From positions 1,016,810 to 1,080,809 of the forward strand of contig NW_004797359.1 of the NCBI RefSeq assembly GCF_000002075.1: a stretch of 64,000 bases of DNA, in the 5' to 3' direction. Position 1 is the first letter of the stretch, and each line of letters begins with the position of its first letter. Below the pieces are notes generated by a model, which was not told where the DNA came from, did no database searches, and saw only the letters and a program-made list of their open reading frames with translations. Made by a program: the position numbers and the translations under genes. This stretch comes from Aplysia californica. Lineage: Eukaryota > Mollusca > Gastropoda > Aplysiida > Aplysiidae. This document shows positions 24,920-37,071 of the stretch, piece by piece.

Positions 24920-25262
24920 TTTAGTAAGTTTTACGGCACTTGTGGCACAATAAGGTCATATAAGTGCCGAAGATTAGAGGTGTTACAAGAGAGTAACAAA
25001 CACAAAAAAGGAGGGGAGATAAAGACGAGTTTTTTTTATAGGAAAGAGGGAGCAAACCACACCAGAACACCCGCCAACCACCCACACTCTTCTTCAGTCC
25101 TACTACTCCTACACATCGATAGACAACATGCATAACACAAAAAAGAAGGAGGGGAGATAAAGACAATAGGTTTTTTATAGGAAAGAAGGAGCAAACCACA
25201 CCTGAGCACCCGCCAACCACCCACACTCTTCCTCAGTCCTACACACCGACAGACAACATGCA
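24920..25262 (-). repeat. Hairpin-tailed SINE-like copy with a local tandem duplication of its 5' half
   Basis: 24,920-25,084 is a full copy with a perfect CGGCACTT/AAGTGCCG hairpin. Its 5' half plus about 45 bases of flank (tcagtcctac...gacaacatgcat) is repeated at 25,133-25,262, so the duplication occurred after insertion. Confidence 0.7.
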
Positions 25263-26103
25263 TATGAGACTTGAGTAATGTGATTCTTTGAGGCCTCACC
25301 TGGACCTGGTGTTTTTTGCCATTGTCTTTCTCAAATACCATACGACTGCAGTCACATGGAAAGAGCCTTTTTAATGCCACTGTACTGAAGCAAGAACCCC
25401 TCCACACCAGTGATGTAATTACTTATTACTACCCTTCCTCCATTTTCATTAAAAAATATATCTTTATTATTATAATTTTTCAAAAATGTAATTAAACATC
25501 TGGAAAATTCAAATACACCCCCCCCCCCCCCAACAAAACCACACACAAACACACACACAATCCTACAACATACGACACTAGAACTTGGGACACACAGTAA
25601 TTAAAATCTTGACACAAGTTGAGAAGTCGAAAACAAGACCACCACAGATGACGGTGACAGACAAGCCGCTTTTTCTAAATGTTTTGTCAGTGAATTGATT
25701 CCGCTTGTTTCAGACTTGAGTGAATAAACAGAAGCACTTGAACATAAAAAATCATCATTTCGTGCCGGGGAAAGTAAGATACAGCTGAGACAGAAACAAC
25801 AGAGAAAGAAAAAAAAAGCTGGACTTCAGCTTGGTTATCCATTAGAGGTTGGCAGTATTGCCATATTTTTTCAGCTCAGTCAGACGATCATTATTCTAAT
25901 TTCTAATACTTGACAAAATTTTGAAACTTTTATTTTACCAATTTACTTTTTATTTCAAATATTTTGTTGCCATTACTTTGATGATTTGGGTATTTTCTTG
26001 GGTTTTTGTTAGGGTTTTTTTTGAGGGAGCTAAAAACCAGACTTGGACGGAAATACAACAAATAATTTCTGTACCGTACCTCTAATCACATTCATAAGAA
26101 GTT

Positions 26104-26525
26104 TTGTTTTGATAAGAGTTTTACAACACTCGCAACTGCATAAGGATATGTGAGCGTGCAGGACACAATAAATTAAACATTTTCAGTTTGGCAGGAATTA
26201 ATAACTGAATTTTGCCAGGGTGGCGGCCGAAGCCCACTCTTATGGAGTTTGGACAACCAAGGGATCTTTGACGTGCGCAACTTGCACATGGGACCTCTGA
26301 GATTTTTCACCCGAATAAAAAAAGGCTACGATCAAGGGTATGGCTGAAAGTAGTGAAAGACAGCAGTAAGAAGGAGCCAAGGAGTAGAAAGGTTGCAGAA
26401 AGAGTCCGGAGCCGAGGAGGGGACAAAAGGAGGGGTGGAGAAGAAAATTTTCCGTCAGTCCAGTTTCAAGCACAGGACCTATTGAATGAGAGGTGAACAT
26501 CGTAACCTCTCGATCACACGAGCTC
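26104..26525 (-). repeat. Second copy of the tRNA-headed SINE
   Basis: Reads on the minus strand from a decayed tRNA head (gatcgagaggttacgatgtt at 26,510) through the same central block (catgtgcaagttgcgcacg) to the hairpin tail. Diverged and somewhat shortened. Orientation is the same as that of the host gene's transcription. Lies in the intron between T12 and T11. Confidence 0.75.
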
Positions 26526-27311
26526 CTTATTCCTAAAAAAAAGCCTTTTCTGGTAACTTCTTATATCAAAACACCCCCATGTATACCATGTCCAGCCTTT
26601 TGTTTAATTAACACATAACACCTTGATCTTTAAACAAATACTCTAAAATGCTTTAAAAACAACATATGTCGACTTTCCCATCTCCAGTAGTATACCAGTA
26701 GTGTTTCATCACAGAACTCAATATTCAGTTCTCGCTGGTGTCATATCGGAGCAATGAACGTTTCATGCTGCTTGTCATATTTTCTCATTACAAAAGGTCG
26801 CCCATCCCTGCTCACTTCACCACCATCCCAACACCACCCCCTCAAACACCCCAAAAAGAAAGTGTGGAAGAGTTGCAGTAAATAAACGGGTACGTTCAAA
26901 ACCGTACCCAAGCGAGTCTCTTGACTCTCCCATTGAATTCCTCCAGTTACAGTTTTTCCCATTCTGAACAAATGATGTGCCTAGTTCATCTTCTCCTTCG
27001 AAATTTATGGAACACATTTTGTGCAGAGCCTCCCAAAGAAAACCTGTTTATAAAAGCAGAAAATTCACTCAGAAGTACCATTATAAGTTAAATAAGTAGG
27101 GCAAAGAAGCAAACTTGGTACATGATACATTTCACTAATTACCTTTAGTAGTTTAGGCTATTGAAATACAACTTTGTATTGGATTCAATTCTCAACTGTC
27201 GAGTGTGTATAACCTAATCAGTAGAGGTTCATGGCTGGGACCACAGACATGCTTAATATGATTAGATGCTGTAGAAAGCATAATATCAGTATTCATTAAT
27301 TACAAAGGCCT

Positions 27312-27470
27312 ATTAGGCGGGCTTCGACCTTGCCTGCCAACTCAAGCTGAGAACGATTTAAAAGTCCCAGGAGAAAGACCAAGTCTTCAATATAAATTCC
27401 ACACATGGGAACGGAACACTTTTGCATGTGACAGCAAAGCACCTGACCACTACACCACAGATGCCAGTCA
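27312..27470 (-). repeat. Second tRNA-derived SINE family, copy 4
   Basis: Minus-strand head GGCATCTGTGGTGTAGTGGT; the B box is diverged (GTTCCGTTCCCA). The 3' end GGCAGGCAAGGTCGAAGCCC matches the other copies. Confidence 0.65.
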
Positions 27471-28740
27471 TACCAAATGATAATACAATAAAGAAAACTG
27501 CAAACTTCCTGACACACAAGCATATTATATTATATATTCATACCATTGTCGCTTCAACAAAAGGTTCAAAAGTAACATAGTGATTAAAATGCTACTATAC
27601 TATATTATTTTAACTTACATTATTTAACTGGTGATCAGATGTTTGACTTTCTCTCATTGAAAATTAAATGACTAGAACAAATCATCAAATGCCCATTTAA
27701 AAAGTAGAGGGGCTTACTGCCATGAGAAGACAAGACAGGGCAGGCCAAAGAAACTCGCTAAAAATAAAACAGAAATTCATAGAAAACACAGAAAACGAAA
27801 GAAAACCCACGTCTTTTATAAATATTTGACAACCCTCTTTAAACCTGCATCGATCTCAGAATTAAGGAATAAGATCGCCTAACAGACCAAACAGGTGTTT
27901 TTTACCAACAGAACAATGCTTATGACAAAAATAGCAACCAACTCAAGCACAGTAATAAAACAGACTAACTGAAAACGTCTGTTCGCTGTATTATGCTTTA
28001 TTGCACAAAAATGTACACTTCATCATAATAAATTTGGAAGTTAACATCCAGCAAATCCATTCAAAGATATAGCTCGTATTTAACACATGACAAATTATGC
28101 TCACACATAATAATGTATTTTAATAATAAATTTAGGAAGATAGAAGGATGAATCACAAATCAATGGAACGTGGAATTCAGATCTACATTGTAATGAGAGC
28201 AGAAGCGGCCCCAATGAAAAAAATCTAGAGCATTCATTATACTACAAAATGAAACATTCCCACACACAAAAATTGTGGCCAATTTTTTTTGGGAAAAAAA
28301 CAACAAACAAACAACCCTTTTGTGGTATCATAAATACACCAGTACATAACAGGATACGAAACATTTTTCTTTATCCATACACAAACTATGCTTCGACAGC
28401 TGTGTGACATGTTTACACAGCTGAGAACAGTGACTAATAATATTCCCATGTACTTGAAGCATATATGCTAACAGAGTTTCTACTAAACAACCACAAGTAT
28501 GCCCACAGCCTTCAATCAGCCTGACATTTTTGTTCCGTGAGGGAGGAAAGAAAATATTGAGTCGCAGACAGCGGTAGAATTGATTTTTTTTAAAAAGCAT
28601 TTAGCACAAAATTGAAGGAAAGAGTAAAATCTTCACCTGAAATACATCTTTGAACCCAACAGACACAGATTCCTCATGCCCTGTATTCATTTTCCTTCAC
28701 ATTCCTTTCCTTTCCCGTATTTAGAGGACGGCTAGGCTTA

Positions 28741-29063
28741 CTATGAATTAGAAAGATTGATAATCCCATGCTTACTCCTCAGGTGCATTTTGAGGACATC
28801 TTGGCGATAGAAAACTCTGTCACAATACGAACAGGTAATGTCAAATTTTCCCTCGCAAGCCTTACGGTGCCGAGTGAGGTTACCAGGATAGCTGAACGAC
28901 TGGTTGCACTTGGCACAAGTGTAGCGCTTGACGAGGTACGGGTAGTGTGGTAACCGGGAACGTGGACCCATCTGAGCTCTCTTAGTCAGTAGTTCACCCT
29001 GCACTGCACTCCGACCAAAAACAGATCTTGCCCCTTGGCCCCCAAGGATAGAATCGAGAAAAA
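28741..29063 (-). CDS. Terminal zinc-finger exon T12 (C2HC-C2H2)
   Basis: Acceptor tgctctgcttttccag at 29,064, phase 1 (G|TT, Val), 106 residues. The leader is Gly/Arg-rich. Finger 1 at 49-69 is C-x2-C-x12-H-x3-C (CAKC, helix YPGNLTRHRKAC), linker EGKFDIT, finger 2 at 77-98 is C2H2 (CSYC, helix YRQDVLKMHLRSKH), tail GIINLSNS. This is the lola-like order (atypical finger first). It is the rightmost two-finger exon of the left class, 1.2 kb from T13. Confidence 0.86.
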
Positions 29064-30300
29064 CTGGAAAAGCAGAGCATGTTCTTGTGTCATTTATCAG
29101 AGGTACTGACCTTTCTTTCGTTTATCTGATATGCCTAAACAACTCTATGAGAATTACAACAAAAAAAAGAGACCAATGTCTTGACATCATCACAGCCTTG
29201 ATAGGGCATGAAATAAGACTAACCAAAGGCGATTGTATTTTTTTTTTAGCCCTCAAGACAAAATTAATTAAAAGGCCATGCTGACAGGTACTTTGAATCT
29301 GAAGTTCAACTATTGTTCCCTTGAATAAAAAACATCCACCCTTAAAACACTTTAACAAATGTGATCTGCAAATACTCCGAAAAGGAATGTGATCCAACAT
29401 GGCATGACATGACGTTAACACATAACCCAGCCAACTCAGTAATGATGGAAAACCAGTTGACCTATATGGTAGCGAGTTCGCTACAAGAACAATTGAAGAC
29501 CCATCAAATGAAGATAATAAAAACACACCTAAATGCCCAACAACTAGTTTCATAGCCGTTTTTAACTTATGGAAACTTTTCATGGATAAACACTTAATAC
29601 ATGCGGACCTTATATAAAACTTCTACACGAAAATTGTGCACTTGTGCACATAAATGTAATTGTTTAAATTGATTCATTTCTGTTACTTCGGATATTAGCA
29701 TTTTTTACTTAACAGCATCAAACTAATAAGAGCTTCAAATTCAAAGCGGGGGCAAAAGGGCCAGTTGTTGAAGAACTTGTTTAGTCTTGGTCTCGTATGG
29801 CATAGAAGCACAATCAGAATCAAAATGACACAACCCTTTATTGTGAACTCCATTGAACTTACTTGCACAACTAGACTGTTTTGGGGGTATAAAAAGACTG
29901 GACTGAAGACATTACAGATGGGGGCCAGTATAGGGGAGAGAATCCTTTCCTTCACAATGAATAAGTAGAGCTTGCATGCGCAAGTTTGAGCTTAGACTTC
30001 GAACAGTTCAGGTCACATAATCAAAACTCCCTTGTGTTAAACCAGTGAACATTTAACACACTTACACATGAAACCTCGTCAAAGCAGAAGTAACTTGATT
30101 ATTAAGAAGAGATTATGTTCTTTTGGAGCTGTACACGCTATGTACATTTAATGTCACAAACATTTTTCCAAATCGTACAGTAGAAACAAAAATCCAACAA
30201 ATTCCCCTCAACCCAAATTGATTTTTAAAAAACAAACTCATACAAGTAGGGGAGATGGGGACCAGCTTGACTGAAAGGAAACAATCCGAGAAGACGAGCT

Positions 30301-30662
30301 TTATGTCCCAGTTGTGCTGGCTGGTTTAACCAGGTGGCCATACAGACGCGCACATTTTTTAACATGCTTTTGCAGTTCCCCTCTATGGGCGGAGCTCCAC
30401 GAACAAATGTGACAACGGAAGGGCTTCGCTTTGAGGTGGACAGAATTTATGTGCCCCTCCCAGTCTCGCTTCACCACGAAAGACTTCCAGCAGAAATGAC
30501 ATGAGTATTTCCGTGCCCGTTCTGCCCACTTGGGCGGGGTCTTCTTCAAGTCTGGCTCCGCCTTGACCTGCTTTTGGTCCGACATGCCACACAGGCTTGA
30601 GACCAAGCTATCGTCGTGGGTGTCCAGAGGATTTATCTCCTCCAGCTGCACCATTTGCCGGA
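30301..30662 (-). CDS. Terminal zinc-finger exon T13 (C2H2-C2HC), last of the inverse class
   Basis: Acceptor cacttgtcacttcccag at 30,663, phase 1 (G|TC, Val), 119 residues. The leader is long and acidic and includes QVKAEPD, a good SUMO-type motif (VKAE), before a basic stretch (KWAERARK). Finger 1 at 54-75 (CHFC, helix VKRDWEGHINSVH), linker LKAKPFR, finger 2 at 83-103 (C2HC, helix HRGELQKHVKKC), tail ending PASTTGT. This exon marks the boundary: everything to its left starts with a C2HC finger. Confidence 0.86.
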
Positions 30663-31584
30663 CTGGGAAGTGACAAGTGTAAACAAGCATTAGCAGGGAA
30701 GCGGTTCAGGCATAATTATCATGATAACTACATTTTCTACGACTCAATATAAGGGAGGGCCAGGGCTGTGCACCTATGAAACCGATTATGTCTTGACAGA
30801 ATGCAAGGCTTGACCACTGTTCATTTAAATGAATTTTCAACTTATTTTCACTTACAAATTTAGACCTATATGTACTAACAGGGGTTGGGGGTATAGGTAG
30901 GGAGTTGGGATTGGGAGAAAAACCCCACTTCCATAACTTCATTTTCAATATTCTAAATTTAAGCATTACCTATTCAATTTCCCATTAAAAAATTGTACTA
31001 CGTATATACAAAGTCACTGAAGCTAATACTGTATATGTGTGTATGTGTCAATTTTGTGTGGATTCACGCAAGTAGACTAGATAAATAAAATTGGCGAATA
31101 GACAACATGACGGTCGAGCAAGTGTAGAAGTACAGATGAATATCTCCACCCCCCCCCCCCCCCCCCCAAAAAACAATAAATTTTAAAATTCCAAAGATTC
31201 CGTATTATCCTATTCTTATGACTACTTTAACTAAGCAAACTCATTTTATACACTTTTAGATAAGAAAAATAAATTCCACCTGTTCTGGCGAATCAATAGA
31301 AAATTTGAACTTCGAGGTCTCAGAACAAAGTGGTGGAGGAATACGGTAACAAAAGCATCCACTTCAGGTGAAAGCAACTTCCCCCAAAATACATACACCA
31401 ACTTCACTAACATTGTTAAAGGAGACGCAAATACTCTCCCCTGTTCAGGACACATGAAGTCTACTAAGAGAAAAACTCAAGACGTTTAGGTGACTGTACT
31501 TGACTTTTATCTAAACAATGCCGACCATTTTTGAACAATCTACATGTTGAAACAACCGTGCTCTGTACTAATTCAATCAGAAAA

Positions 31585-31898
31585 TTAAAATTTGGTTGAC
31601 ACTGAAAAACTGCAGTTATTTGTGTGAGCCTTCCAGCATTTATAGCTAGCAAAGTTTGCTTGGCAATTAGGACAATTGTAAGGACGCTGGTTCAAATGTG
31701 CAGCATTCATGTGGCCGAGCCAGTCGCGGCGCACAACAAACGCTTTGTCACAGTATTCACACTTGAACTTCCGTGGTCTTTCCTTCCACTTGAGCACTGG
31801 TTTCACCAAATCAAAATATGACTGTCTTGCTGGGTGACGAATTGGCCAATTCGTTTCAGAGCTCAGATAAAATGCCCCATCCATATCACTGTTATTTT
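31585..31898 (-). CDS. Terminal zinc-finger exon T14 (C2H2-C2HC)
   Basis: Acceptor ttctttcatattgcag at 31,899, phase 1 (G|AA, Glu), 103 residues. Leader NNSDMDGAFYLSSETNWPI, a basic stretch (WKERPRK), finger 1 at 46-67 (CEYC, helix VRRDWLGHMNAAH), linker LNQRPYN, finger 2 at 75-95 (C2HC, helix SYKCWKAHTNNC), tail SFSVSTKF. Shares the RDW-x-GH-x-N helix and the basic ERxRK lead-in with T13, 0.9 kb away. Confidence 0.86.
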
Positions 31899-33473
31899 CT
31901 GCAATATGAAAGAAAGTGTGACAGGACTTGATGGGGTCAGATCAGTATCAGTATTTGCACCGCAGAAATTGAAGTCACACGCCTCAATATAATAACAACC
32001 CAACCCACAGAGTGCAAAGCAGACCATATCTTGTTATAAACTGTCGAAACGAGCCTGTCTTCTGAGGTGGTTATACCAAACACAAAAAAAAAACAGATGT
32101 ACGTTGTGAGAACAATATTACCTCTACCCCCCCCCCCCCCCCCCCCCAAATAATACCCACCCACGACAAATTTTTAAAAATAACCGTTACATTTCCCATT
32201 TCTATTTTGTCAGGAGTCCAGCAGTGACAACATCTTAAAGTAATAAAGCAACACGCCAATCTCTTTAACAATCAAAAAATTCTATTGGAGATGCCAATAC
32301 GGAGTGGAATGAGAAAAAGCCGTAGAAAATTATGTTCACCTTCAAGATTTATTCATTGTACAGTATAACAAAAATAAATATAACAAGTTCACAACAAAGA
32401 CAAGAAAAATCATTCACGTATCACATACATTTTAAAAAGTTCCACACAAACCAAATGCACCAAATCAGTGACTTTCAAACTTGATTAAAAAGTAACATGA
32501 CACAAATTCTCATCCCTAGAAATCAATCACACAGGAAAAAGCAAACCAATCACATAACAAATTGGAAAATCTTTCAACTTCTACCAAATCGCATACACTT
32601 TCCAACACAAAATGTTCCTATAAATGTAAAACTAGTATGCACATGAAATAAAAGCATGATTTTCTCACAAACATTTTACATTTTTCTGATTGGAGATTTA
32701 ATGCACCATTTTCATTACACACCTCAGCCTGATAAACATGTCCATAATAACAAGGAAAGGAAAAGTGTACAAAAACTTCCGTGAAAATGGAACGTTTAAC
32801 ACTATTGCTCTACAAACTAGTGAAAAGTGTACAAGCTCATTAAATTTTGTTCAACAGGTGTTGATATGTCAGAAACCATGCTATTTTATCCCAACAAAGT
32901 GCCAGTTGAAAAAACAACAGCTCATTGCGACATTTGAGCTTGTATTCAGCTGTACTTAGTAAGAATGCTCCCTTCCTTTTCAAAATGGAAGACAGCTACA
33001 AGATTAGCTAAGTAATTTTTCTGTGTCATACAAAAATTGTTTCAAAGAAATACCAAAGTCCCCTGAATGCAATAAATTAAAATAAACAGAACCATAGTTG
33101 CTCGTAAATTTGTGACATTTATCAGACCAGAACAAACAAAGTGTGTCCGGACAGGTGAATCTTGTTGAAACCACAGAGATAGCTTACAGACTTTCATACT
33201 AACTTAAAAAAAAAAAAAAACCAACAACAACAAAAAAAAACCCGGCACATCCCTGAGAGGCTCTTTCCGACAATTCAGATCTTTCACAAGGCGGTCTCAA
33301 GCTATAAAAATAACCACAAAGAGTTTCCAATATTTGGCGACTTTTCAATTTTAAGCATCTTTTGAAGCTGTCGAAAGGTATGCGGTGGAGGAAAAGGAGA
33401 ATAAAAACTACGATCAAAGATGTACTCCTCTTGAGGGAACCATAAGGCACAAGTTGAAAGGATCCTACTAATA

Positions 33474-33724
33474 CTACCGATCTGAACCGAATAAACCAAC
33501 AATGCAAACTTTCTTGTGCACATGCAAGTTTCTGTTATACGAAAACCCCCTACCGCACAGATCACAGACAAATGGTTTCAGCTTCAAGTGCATAGCATTT
33601 GTATGGCCCTCCAAATCACGCCTTGAAATACATCTCTTCCCACAGTGGAGGCAGACAAAGCCTGAGTCAACAACTTGGGGCAGCCAAACTGTTTCTCCAA
33701 TGCCACCAGAACCGCCAAAATCAG
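33474..33724 (-). CDS. Terminal zinc-finger exon T15 (C2H2-C2HC)
   Basis: Acceptor actgaaaatttcag at 33,725, phase 1 (G|CT, Ala), 82 residues. A Gly-rich leader (DFGGSGGIGETVWLPQ) precedes finger 1 at 24-45 (helix SRRDLEGHTNAMH), linker LKLKPFV, finger 2 at 53-73 (C2HC, helix YNRNLHVHKKVC), tail IVGLFGSDR. An AG further upstream (tgtagtgttcag) would give phase 0 and is rejected. Sister of T16. Confidence 0.84.
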
Positions 33725-33912
33725 CTGAAATTTTCAGTGAAAAGTCCATAAATAACTGAACACTACAACTTTTTTTTTACTATAAGGTTTTTAAATAAAA
33801 AAAGAGAAACTTAATAGCAAGGGAGGATCAGGGTGCCATTCTTCCTCAGGAACAACTGATGACTTGCAAGTGTAAAGTAATGGCAAGTACACACAGTTTG
33901 AACGTTCAACTA

Positions 33913-34187
33913 TTACTGAATTATGGAAAATTCCGATTTCATGAAAGGTGATTTAAAACACAGTTTTCTGTGGACATGAAGATGCTGCTGATAAGAGAAG
34001 CCCTTGCCACAAAACTGACATAAGAAAGGTTTCAACTTTAGGTGAACAGAGTTAATATGCCCTTCGGTGTCACGTCGAGATGGGAATTTTTTCCCACAAA
34101 AATCACAAAAGAGGTTGGATCTCATGGATGAATTATACAACCCACTAGTCCAAGGGGTACCTTCAAGGTGGTGGCGGCCCAAAGGAT
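33913..34187 (-). CDS. Terminal zinc-finger exon T16 (C2H2-C2HC)
   Basis: Acceptor ttacttgtttcggcag at 34,188, phase 1 (G|AT, Asp), 90 residues. Finger 1 at 27-48 (FCDFC, helix SRRDTEGHINSVH), linker LKLKPFL, finger 2 at 56-76 (C2HC, helix YQQHLHVHRKLC), tail FKSPFMKSEFSIIQ. Nearly the same plan as T15 (HLKLKPF, GFSY, LHVH-x3-C), the two being 188 bases apart: a local tandem duplication. Confidence 0.86.
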
Positions 34188-34369
34188 CTGCCGAAACAAG
34201 TAAAGTAGTCAGATATCAGGTCTCAAGAAAACCCAAAACATGGCAAGCTGTATTTCTAAATAGAAGATCAAGAAAGGCTTCCAGGCAAGGCAGGGTAATA
34301 AACCGTCCGCAGCATGTGATCACAACCCCAAGATGTTATTTGTTTCAGTTTTAGAGGCCAGAGCAAATT

Positions 34370-34641
34370 TCAATTCGAAGCCAAAGCCTTCAAACACATT
34401 CGACGATGAAAATATAAAGAGGTCTCATGGGCAAATGACTTTTTACAACTCTCACACTGATATGGCTTCTGATTTAAGTGATTAGAATTCATATGGCCAC
34501 TTAGAGACCGCCTTGAAGGAAATCGCTTTCCACAAATAGAACAAATGATGTTCCCAGGTGGGCGTTGCCTGTTCCATCTTGTCATTCCTTCCCCTAGAAA
34601 CCCCTGGAAGATGTCTGTATCATTATGGGCATACTTCCTCA
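34370..34641 (-). CDS. Terminal zinc-finger exon T17 (C2H2-C2HC)
   Basis: Acceptor ctgtcttcatctccag at 34,642, phase 1 (G|TG, Val), 89 residues. Finger 1 at 33-54 (CSIC, helix SRRSLSGHMNSNH), linker LNQKPYQ, finger 2 at 62-82 (C2HC, helix HETSLYFHRRMC), tail LKALASN. It is the sister of T18 (shared GHMNS-x-HLN and TSL-x-FH). It sits in the densest part of the array: T18, T17, T16 and T15 occupy 1.6 kb with gaps of 140, 182 and 188 bases. Confidence 0.86.
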
Positions 34642-34781
34642 CTGGAGATGAAGACAGAATAAAATAATATAAAGAGCTGTAAAGATCGGCTGAAGTGAAT
34701 CTCAACCAAGTAAAACAGGAAAACTCAATTTAATGTGCGCTCTCCAAAGGGTGAAAAAATTCACAAACATTGCACAATTTC

Positions 34782-35056
34782 TCAGTGGCCCTCATTTTGA
34801 GAACACAAAAAATATGGACATGTTTTCTTGTGAAAATCTAAACTAGTTTTATATGAAAATCCCTTCGAACATAAAGGGCAAATGTAAGGTTTCATGTTCA
34901 GATGCTTGGAATTCATATGACCTGCTAAAACTCTTCTGCTTGCAAAACATTTCTGACATATATCACAAAATATACTTGATTTTTTAGAGCTGAAAGACCT
35001 TGAATTGGACTGGCTGAAGGCCGCAAGAGGCCTAGTCCAACCCCCTGGGAGAATTC
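34782..35056 (-). CDS. Terminal zinc-finger exon T18 (C2H2-C2HC), no internal start codon in its leader
   Basis: Found by reading the minus strand directly. Acceptor cactttaatcatgcag at 35,057, phase 1 (G|GA, Gly), 90 residues. The leader begins ILPGGWTRPLAAFSQSNSRS; finger 1 at 30-51 (FCDIC, helix SRRVLAGHMNSKH), linker LNMKPYI, finger 2 at 59-79 (C2HC, helix YKTSLDFHKKTC), tail PYFLCSQNEGH then TGA. It has no Met before the fingers, so a Met-initiated gene finder will miss it; it is plainly an internal splice product. Closest to T17. A variant signal ATTAAA (34,729-34,734) follows 48 bases after the stop, before the T17 acceptor. Confidence 0.85.
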
Positions 35057-36349
35057 CTGCATGATTAAAGTGAAGGGGAAAAAATGTAAGATTTTGGGGG
35101 ACCCTTTACATATCAATTTATTTGAAATTTGAGGCTTTACAAAATACTTCTAAAAAACTAAATAGTAGACGTTGAGAAGACCTGGGCTTTTTCTGTAATC
35201 AAATATCTATAGAAAACATTAAACAAAAAAGTAGGTGGTAATACCATCTGAGGACTCAGCTTTCTGCTCCAGCATGTTAAAAAAAACTCCCATGACCAAA
35301 GGATGAGATATGGACAATGATAAATATATCAAAGCCGACAGTAGTGAAGCTTAATTGTTTCAGCCGATGTTCGCTTTGGAACTGATGCTAAAAGAGGCAC
35401 GAACCACATTTTATTAAGATGAACAGGTGTATGCCGTCTCCTATAAATTACGTAAGAAAATCTCATTACAGAACATGTTCAGTGAGGAAGTTAAAAATAT
35501 CTGGGATTGGTACTTATTCCTGCCATCCCCTCAGTCTGGCTATTGATGTGGGAAACTGAATTCACACCTTAGTTTTTGTCAAGGCAATAGATGTGCCACC
35601 AGTGGCGGGGAAGGGTCTTGAAAATACTATTGAAACATCATACTTTATTATTTACGACAGAACAGAAAGCAATCCAGGATAGAAAATTGTAATCCAAATA
35701 TGGTCCGGTTCTAAAAATAGCAACTTTGTCACACTGATTTGAAAAGTACAAACGAACCTGCTCTACCCACTACCTATCCAATACAATCACTTGTACAAAC
35801 AGCCACTTCCTCCCTTTCAGTTTTTGTTTTTACTGTGCCAGGTATCCACATGTCCAAGACAACCACTTTTCTCCTCAACAATAGGTGGCTGCCTTTGACA
35901 ATTTCTTCTGCATTTGTATTAAAAACCAATTGCGATAAAATTATCACCAAGAGGGGGAAAAAATATAACTCATGCCAAACATCAGCCCTGAAAAACGGCA
36001 GTCTCCCCCTTTTGGTACAAAAAACAAAAATGAGAAAAACTATCTTACAAGTTGGTGAAGAAACACCTGTTGTAACATTTTCATGTACAAAATCATGTTT
36101 TGGATCAACAAATTAAGTGGTACCCAGCAGCAAATTCTGCAAATCCAGTTAGTACAAGTATTGCAAGAGTACATATACGATGAAGAAAGAAATACAGCCT
36201 TACAGGACAGCACTCAGAGAGCACCCATAGTAAAACTATCACTTAACTCAAATAAATTTAGCCAGTTTTCAAGAGTACATCAACAATGCAGATTTGTCAT
36301 AGTTTTGAAAGAGAAAGCAAAGAGCCATAAACGTACAAACTTTTGGGTG

Positions 36350-36675
36350 TTACTCTCCCTCAATAGAAATGATGGGTTCCACTTCCACTGTTTTGCTTCT
36401 TGTAGATCTGTTCCTATAACTTGGCTTTGGATACATACAAAACTTTTTATGATAATTTAAGCTTTTGCGATACGCAAACCCCTTTCCACATGAGTAACAT
36501 TTGAAAGGCTTCAGCATTAAGTGATTAGCATTCTGATGGCCTTCATAATCTTGTCTTTTCTTGAAATTTTTTCCACAAAGGTCACAGTGTATCCCAGAGC
36601 TGCCAATCTCTCTACCGCAATTTCGCCAAATTTCTGCTGCTACCTTGCTTTCTAACACACAAAACAGGCCAGTTC
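36350..36675 (-). CDS. Terminal zinc-finger exon T19 (C2H2-C2HC)
   Basis: Acceptor ttattgctctgcag at 36,676, phase 1 (G|GA, Gly), 107 residues. Finger 1 at 30-51 (helix KRQDYEGHQNANH), linker LMLKPFK, finger 2 at 59-79 (C2HC, helix YRKSLNYHKKFC), followed by a 28-residue tail that is first basic (YRNRSTRSK) and then acidic (VEVEPIISIEGE). The longer tail separates it from T20, its neighbour and sister. No canonical poly(A) hexamer was seen within 400 bases. Confidence 0.85.
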
Positions 36676-36754
36676 CTGCAGAGCAATAACAACCAAGTAT
36701 TAAAGAGCTTCAAAAAATCAAGCTGATTGGGGGGATGGAACAGGCAGGTTTCAC

Positions 36755-37032
36755 TCAACTTTCGTCATACGTTTGATGCCAGTGATTTAGTCGCCTGTGC
36801 TGCTGTAAGCTTCTCTTGTATGCAAAACCTTTTCCACAGTCATTACACTTAAAGGGTTTGGTGTGTAAGTGTCTTGTGAATTTATGACCTTCGTAATCTT
36901 TCCGTTGGGGGAAAAACTTGCCACAGTACTCACAGGTAAAGAAAGGTTTTGTTGTATATGTACCTGAATCAATATGCTGTGTTCGCTTGCGTGAAACATA
37001 TGTTTGGTCCTCGTATGTGTAAGCATCAAATC
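36755..37032 (-). CDS. Terminal zinc-finger exon T20 (two C2H2 fingers)
   Basis: Acceptor tattctttgcttccag at 37,033, phase 1 (G|GA, Gly), 91 residues. The leader FDAYTYEDQTYVSRKRTQHI is polar; finger 1 at 33-54 (helix PQRKDYEGHKFTRH), linker LHTKPFK, finger 2 at 62-83 ends H-x4-H (HRRLNH) rather than the usual H-x3-C. It shares the KDYEGH helix and FAY(K/R)(K/R)SL with T19, its closest relative. The T19 exon starts just 79 bases past this stop, too little room for a conventional 3' UTR and poly(A) site between them. Confidence 0.85.
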
Positions 37033-37071
37033 CTGGAAGCAAAGAATAACTCTGATAATAAAGAAAACCGT

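Larger units (their letters stand above)
24413..28740. other. Interval T12-T11 without coding sequence
   Basis: 4.3 kb; contains the duplicated hairpin-tailed copy, the minus-strand tRNA-headed SINE, one second-family SINE and a C-run near 25,518. Nothing else recognisable. Confidence 0.6.

Noticed and set aside
33725-33749. Upstream AG (tgtagtgttcag) as the T15 acceptor
   Set aside because: It gives phase 0, incompatible with C1/C2; the AG at 33,725-33,726 gives the common phase.
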